Positions 63,796 through 64,000 of a stretch of 64,000 nt of DNA are shown one piece after another (position 1 is the first letter of the stretch; every line of letters starts with the position of its first letter). The notes under the pieces were generated by a model, which ran no database searches, was not told where the DNA came from, and saw only the letters and a program-made list of their open reading frames with translations. Source of the stretch: a virus; IMG/VR virus record IMGVR_UViG_3300049855_000609, positions 1 through 64,000 of that record; one strand, written 5' to 3'. Both the position numbers and the translations under genes were made by a program.

Positions 63796-63858
63796 CTTTC
63801 GTGTCTGTTCATACGAGGATGAAGTGGTTCAGAAATTTTATCACTACTTTGCACAATG

Positions 63859-63872
63859 TACTACCTGGTAGC
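63859..63872. promoter_or_regulatory. Palindromic operator candidate, copy 2
   Basis: TACTACCTGGTAGC differs from copy 1 only at the centre base. The 95-bp spacing equals about nine helical turns, suitable for looping by a dimer or tetramer of a regulator. Confidence 0.6.
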
Positions 63873-63885
63873 GTCAACAAACTAA

Positions 63886-64000
63886 TTAGTCCCAGATTTG
63901 AGTGATCTCCCTTTTAAAAGGATTGTATTCCACCTGTTTTCCCAGGCTCCAGTTCCCCGGCAGTACCTGTAAAGGCTGGTGCTCATTGGAGAACTGGCCG
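63886..64000 (-). CDS. C-terminal end of an unknown leftward protein
   Basis: Only the last 37 codons are inside the window: it reads QFSNEHQPLQVLPGNWSLGK then QVEYNPFKREITQIWD and TAA. The frame is open to the window edge and has good codon content. No family can be assigned from this fragment. Confidence 0.65.
   Translation of the reverse strand, partial: GQFSNEHQPLQVLPGNWSLGKQVEYNPFKREITQIWD

Larger units (their letters stand above)
63739..63885 (-). promoter_or_regulatory. Leftward control region with palindromic sites
   Basis: 147 bp between an upstream leftward gene and the truncated DUF6915 frame. It contains two 14-bp sites of the form TACTACC(A/T)GGTAGC (63764-63777 and 63859-63872), 95 bp apart, and a 13-bp palindrome CACTTTCAAAGTG (63783-63795). 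No good TTG/TAnnTTTG pair is seen, only a near match (TACATTGT) beside the upstream site. Confidence 0.65.

Noticed and set aside
63686-63871. Plus-strand 61-codon frame in the leftward control region
   Set aside because: It runs through the palindromic operator region and antisense to the DUF6915 fragment, and has a Phe/Leu/Tyr-rich composition typical of AT-rich non-coding DNA.
1-64000. Use of TAG as a sense codon, known in some crAss-like phages
   Set aside because: Portal, M15 peptidase and other genes end at TAG in the expected place, and the long frames contain no need for readthrough.
1-64000. CRISPR arrays, insertion sequences or tRNA genes
   Set aside because: No spaced direct-repeat array or transposase was seen. 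Non-coding space is confined to a few short gaps, none with a recognisable cloverleaf. A tRNAscan run would be decisive.

Overview
The window is part of a tailed-phage genome that I assign to the crAss-like phages (order Crassvirales), so the host is probably a member of the Bacteroidota. The assignment rests on four things. First, the gene order is large terminase, portal, acidic scaffold-like protein, major capsid protein, then two crAss-type head/neck proteins. Second, a PD-(D/E)XK nuclease, small neck proteins and a very long muzzle (tail-stabilisation) protein follow. Third, a run of huge virion proteins includes a 4817-residue protein carrying the RNA polymerase active-site signature DFDVD. 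Fourth, the leaders are AT-rich and mostly lack Shine-Dalgarno sequences. The standard code is used: several genes, including portal and the M15 peptidase, end in TAG, so there is no sign of TAG recoding.

Layout. At the left edge a leftward gene (1-293, cut by the edge) faces a 489-bp non-coding control region (294-782) with a C-rich tract, tandem iteron-like AT/GC units and inverted repeats. Rightward transcription then covers 783-59876 almost without gaps. It contains small regulators and conserved hypotheticals (783-3852), an M15 endopeptidase and a tiny membrane protein (3885-4457), packaging and head genes (4460-13976), Cys-rich structural proteins (14006-17934), decoration and receptor-binding fibres (17945-24013), holin and overlapping spanin-like genes (24184-25598), nuclease and neck genes (25604-28789), the muzzle protein (28786-33651), and five large virion or ejected proteins (33648-59876). 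A hairpin follows the capsid gene, a strong intrinsic terminator lies at 15468-15501, and a perfect inverted repeat separates the rightward block from a convergent leftward block.

The leftward block (59909-64000) reads from a control region at 63739-63885 that contains two near-identical 14-bp palindromic sites. It encodes a DUF6915-like protein, small phage proteins of unknown function and an ArsR-type HTH protein. An AT-rich HNH endonuclease gene lies between a truncated copy of the DUF6915 gene and an intact copy.

How the parts work together (inference): the giant proteins are probably carried in the particle and ejected at infection, with the RNA polymerase starting early transcription. 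The most interesting element is that polymerase. It is a single ORF of 4817 codons that also carries a zincin-like segment with a degenerate HExxH motif (EEMLH) and, at its C-terminus, a domain with the hallmarks of a polyvalent-protein ADP-ribosyltransferase. This suggests that transcription and host modification are delivered in one polypeptide.
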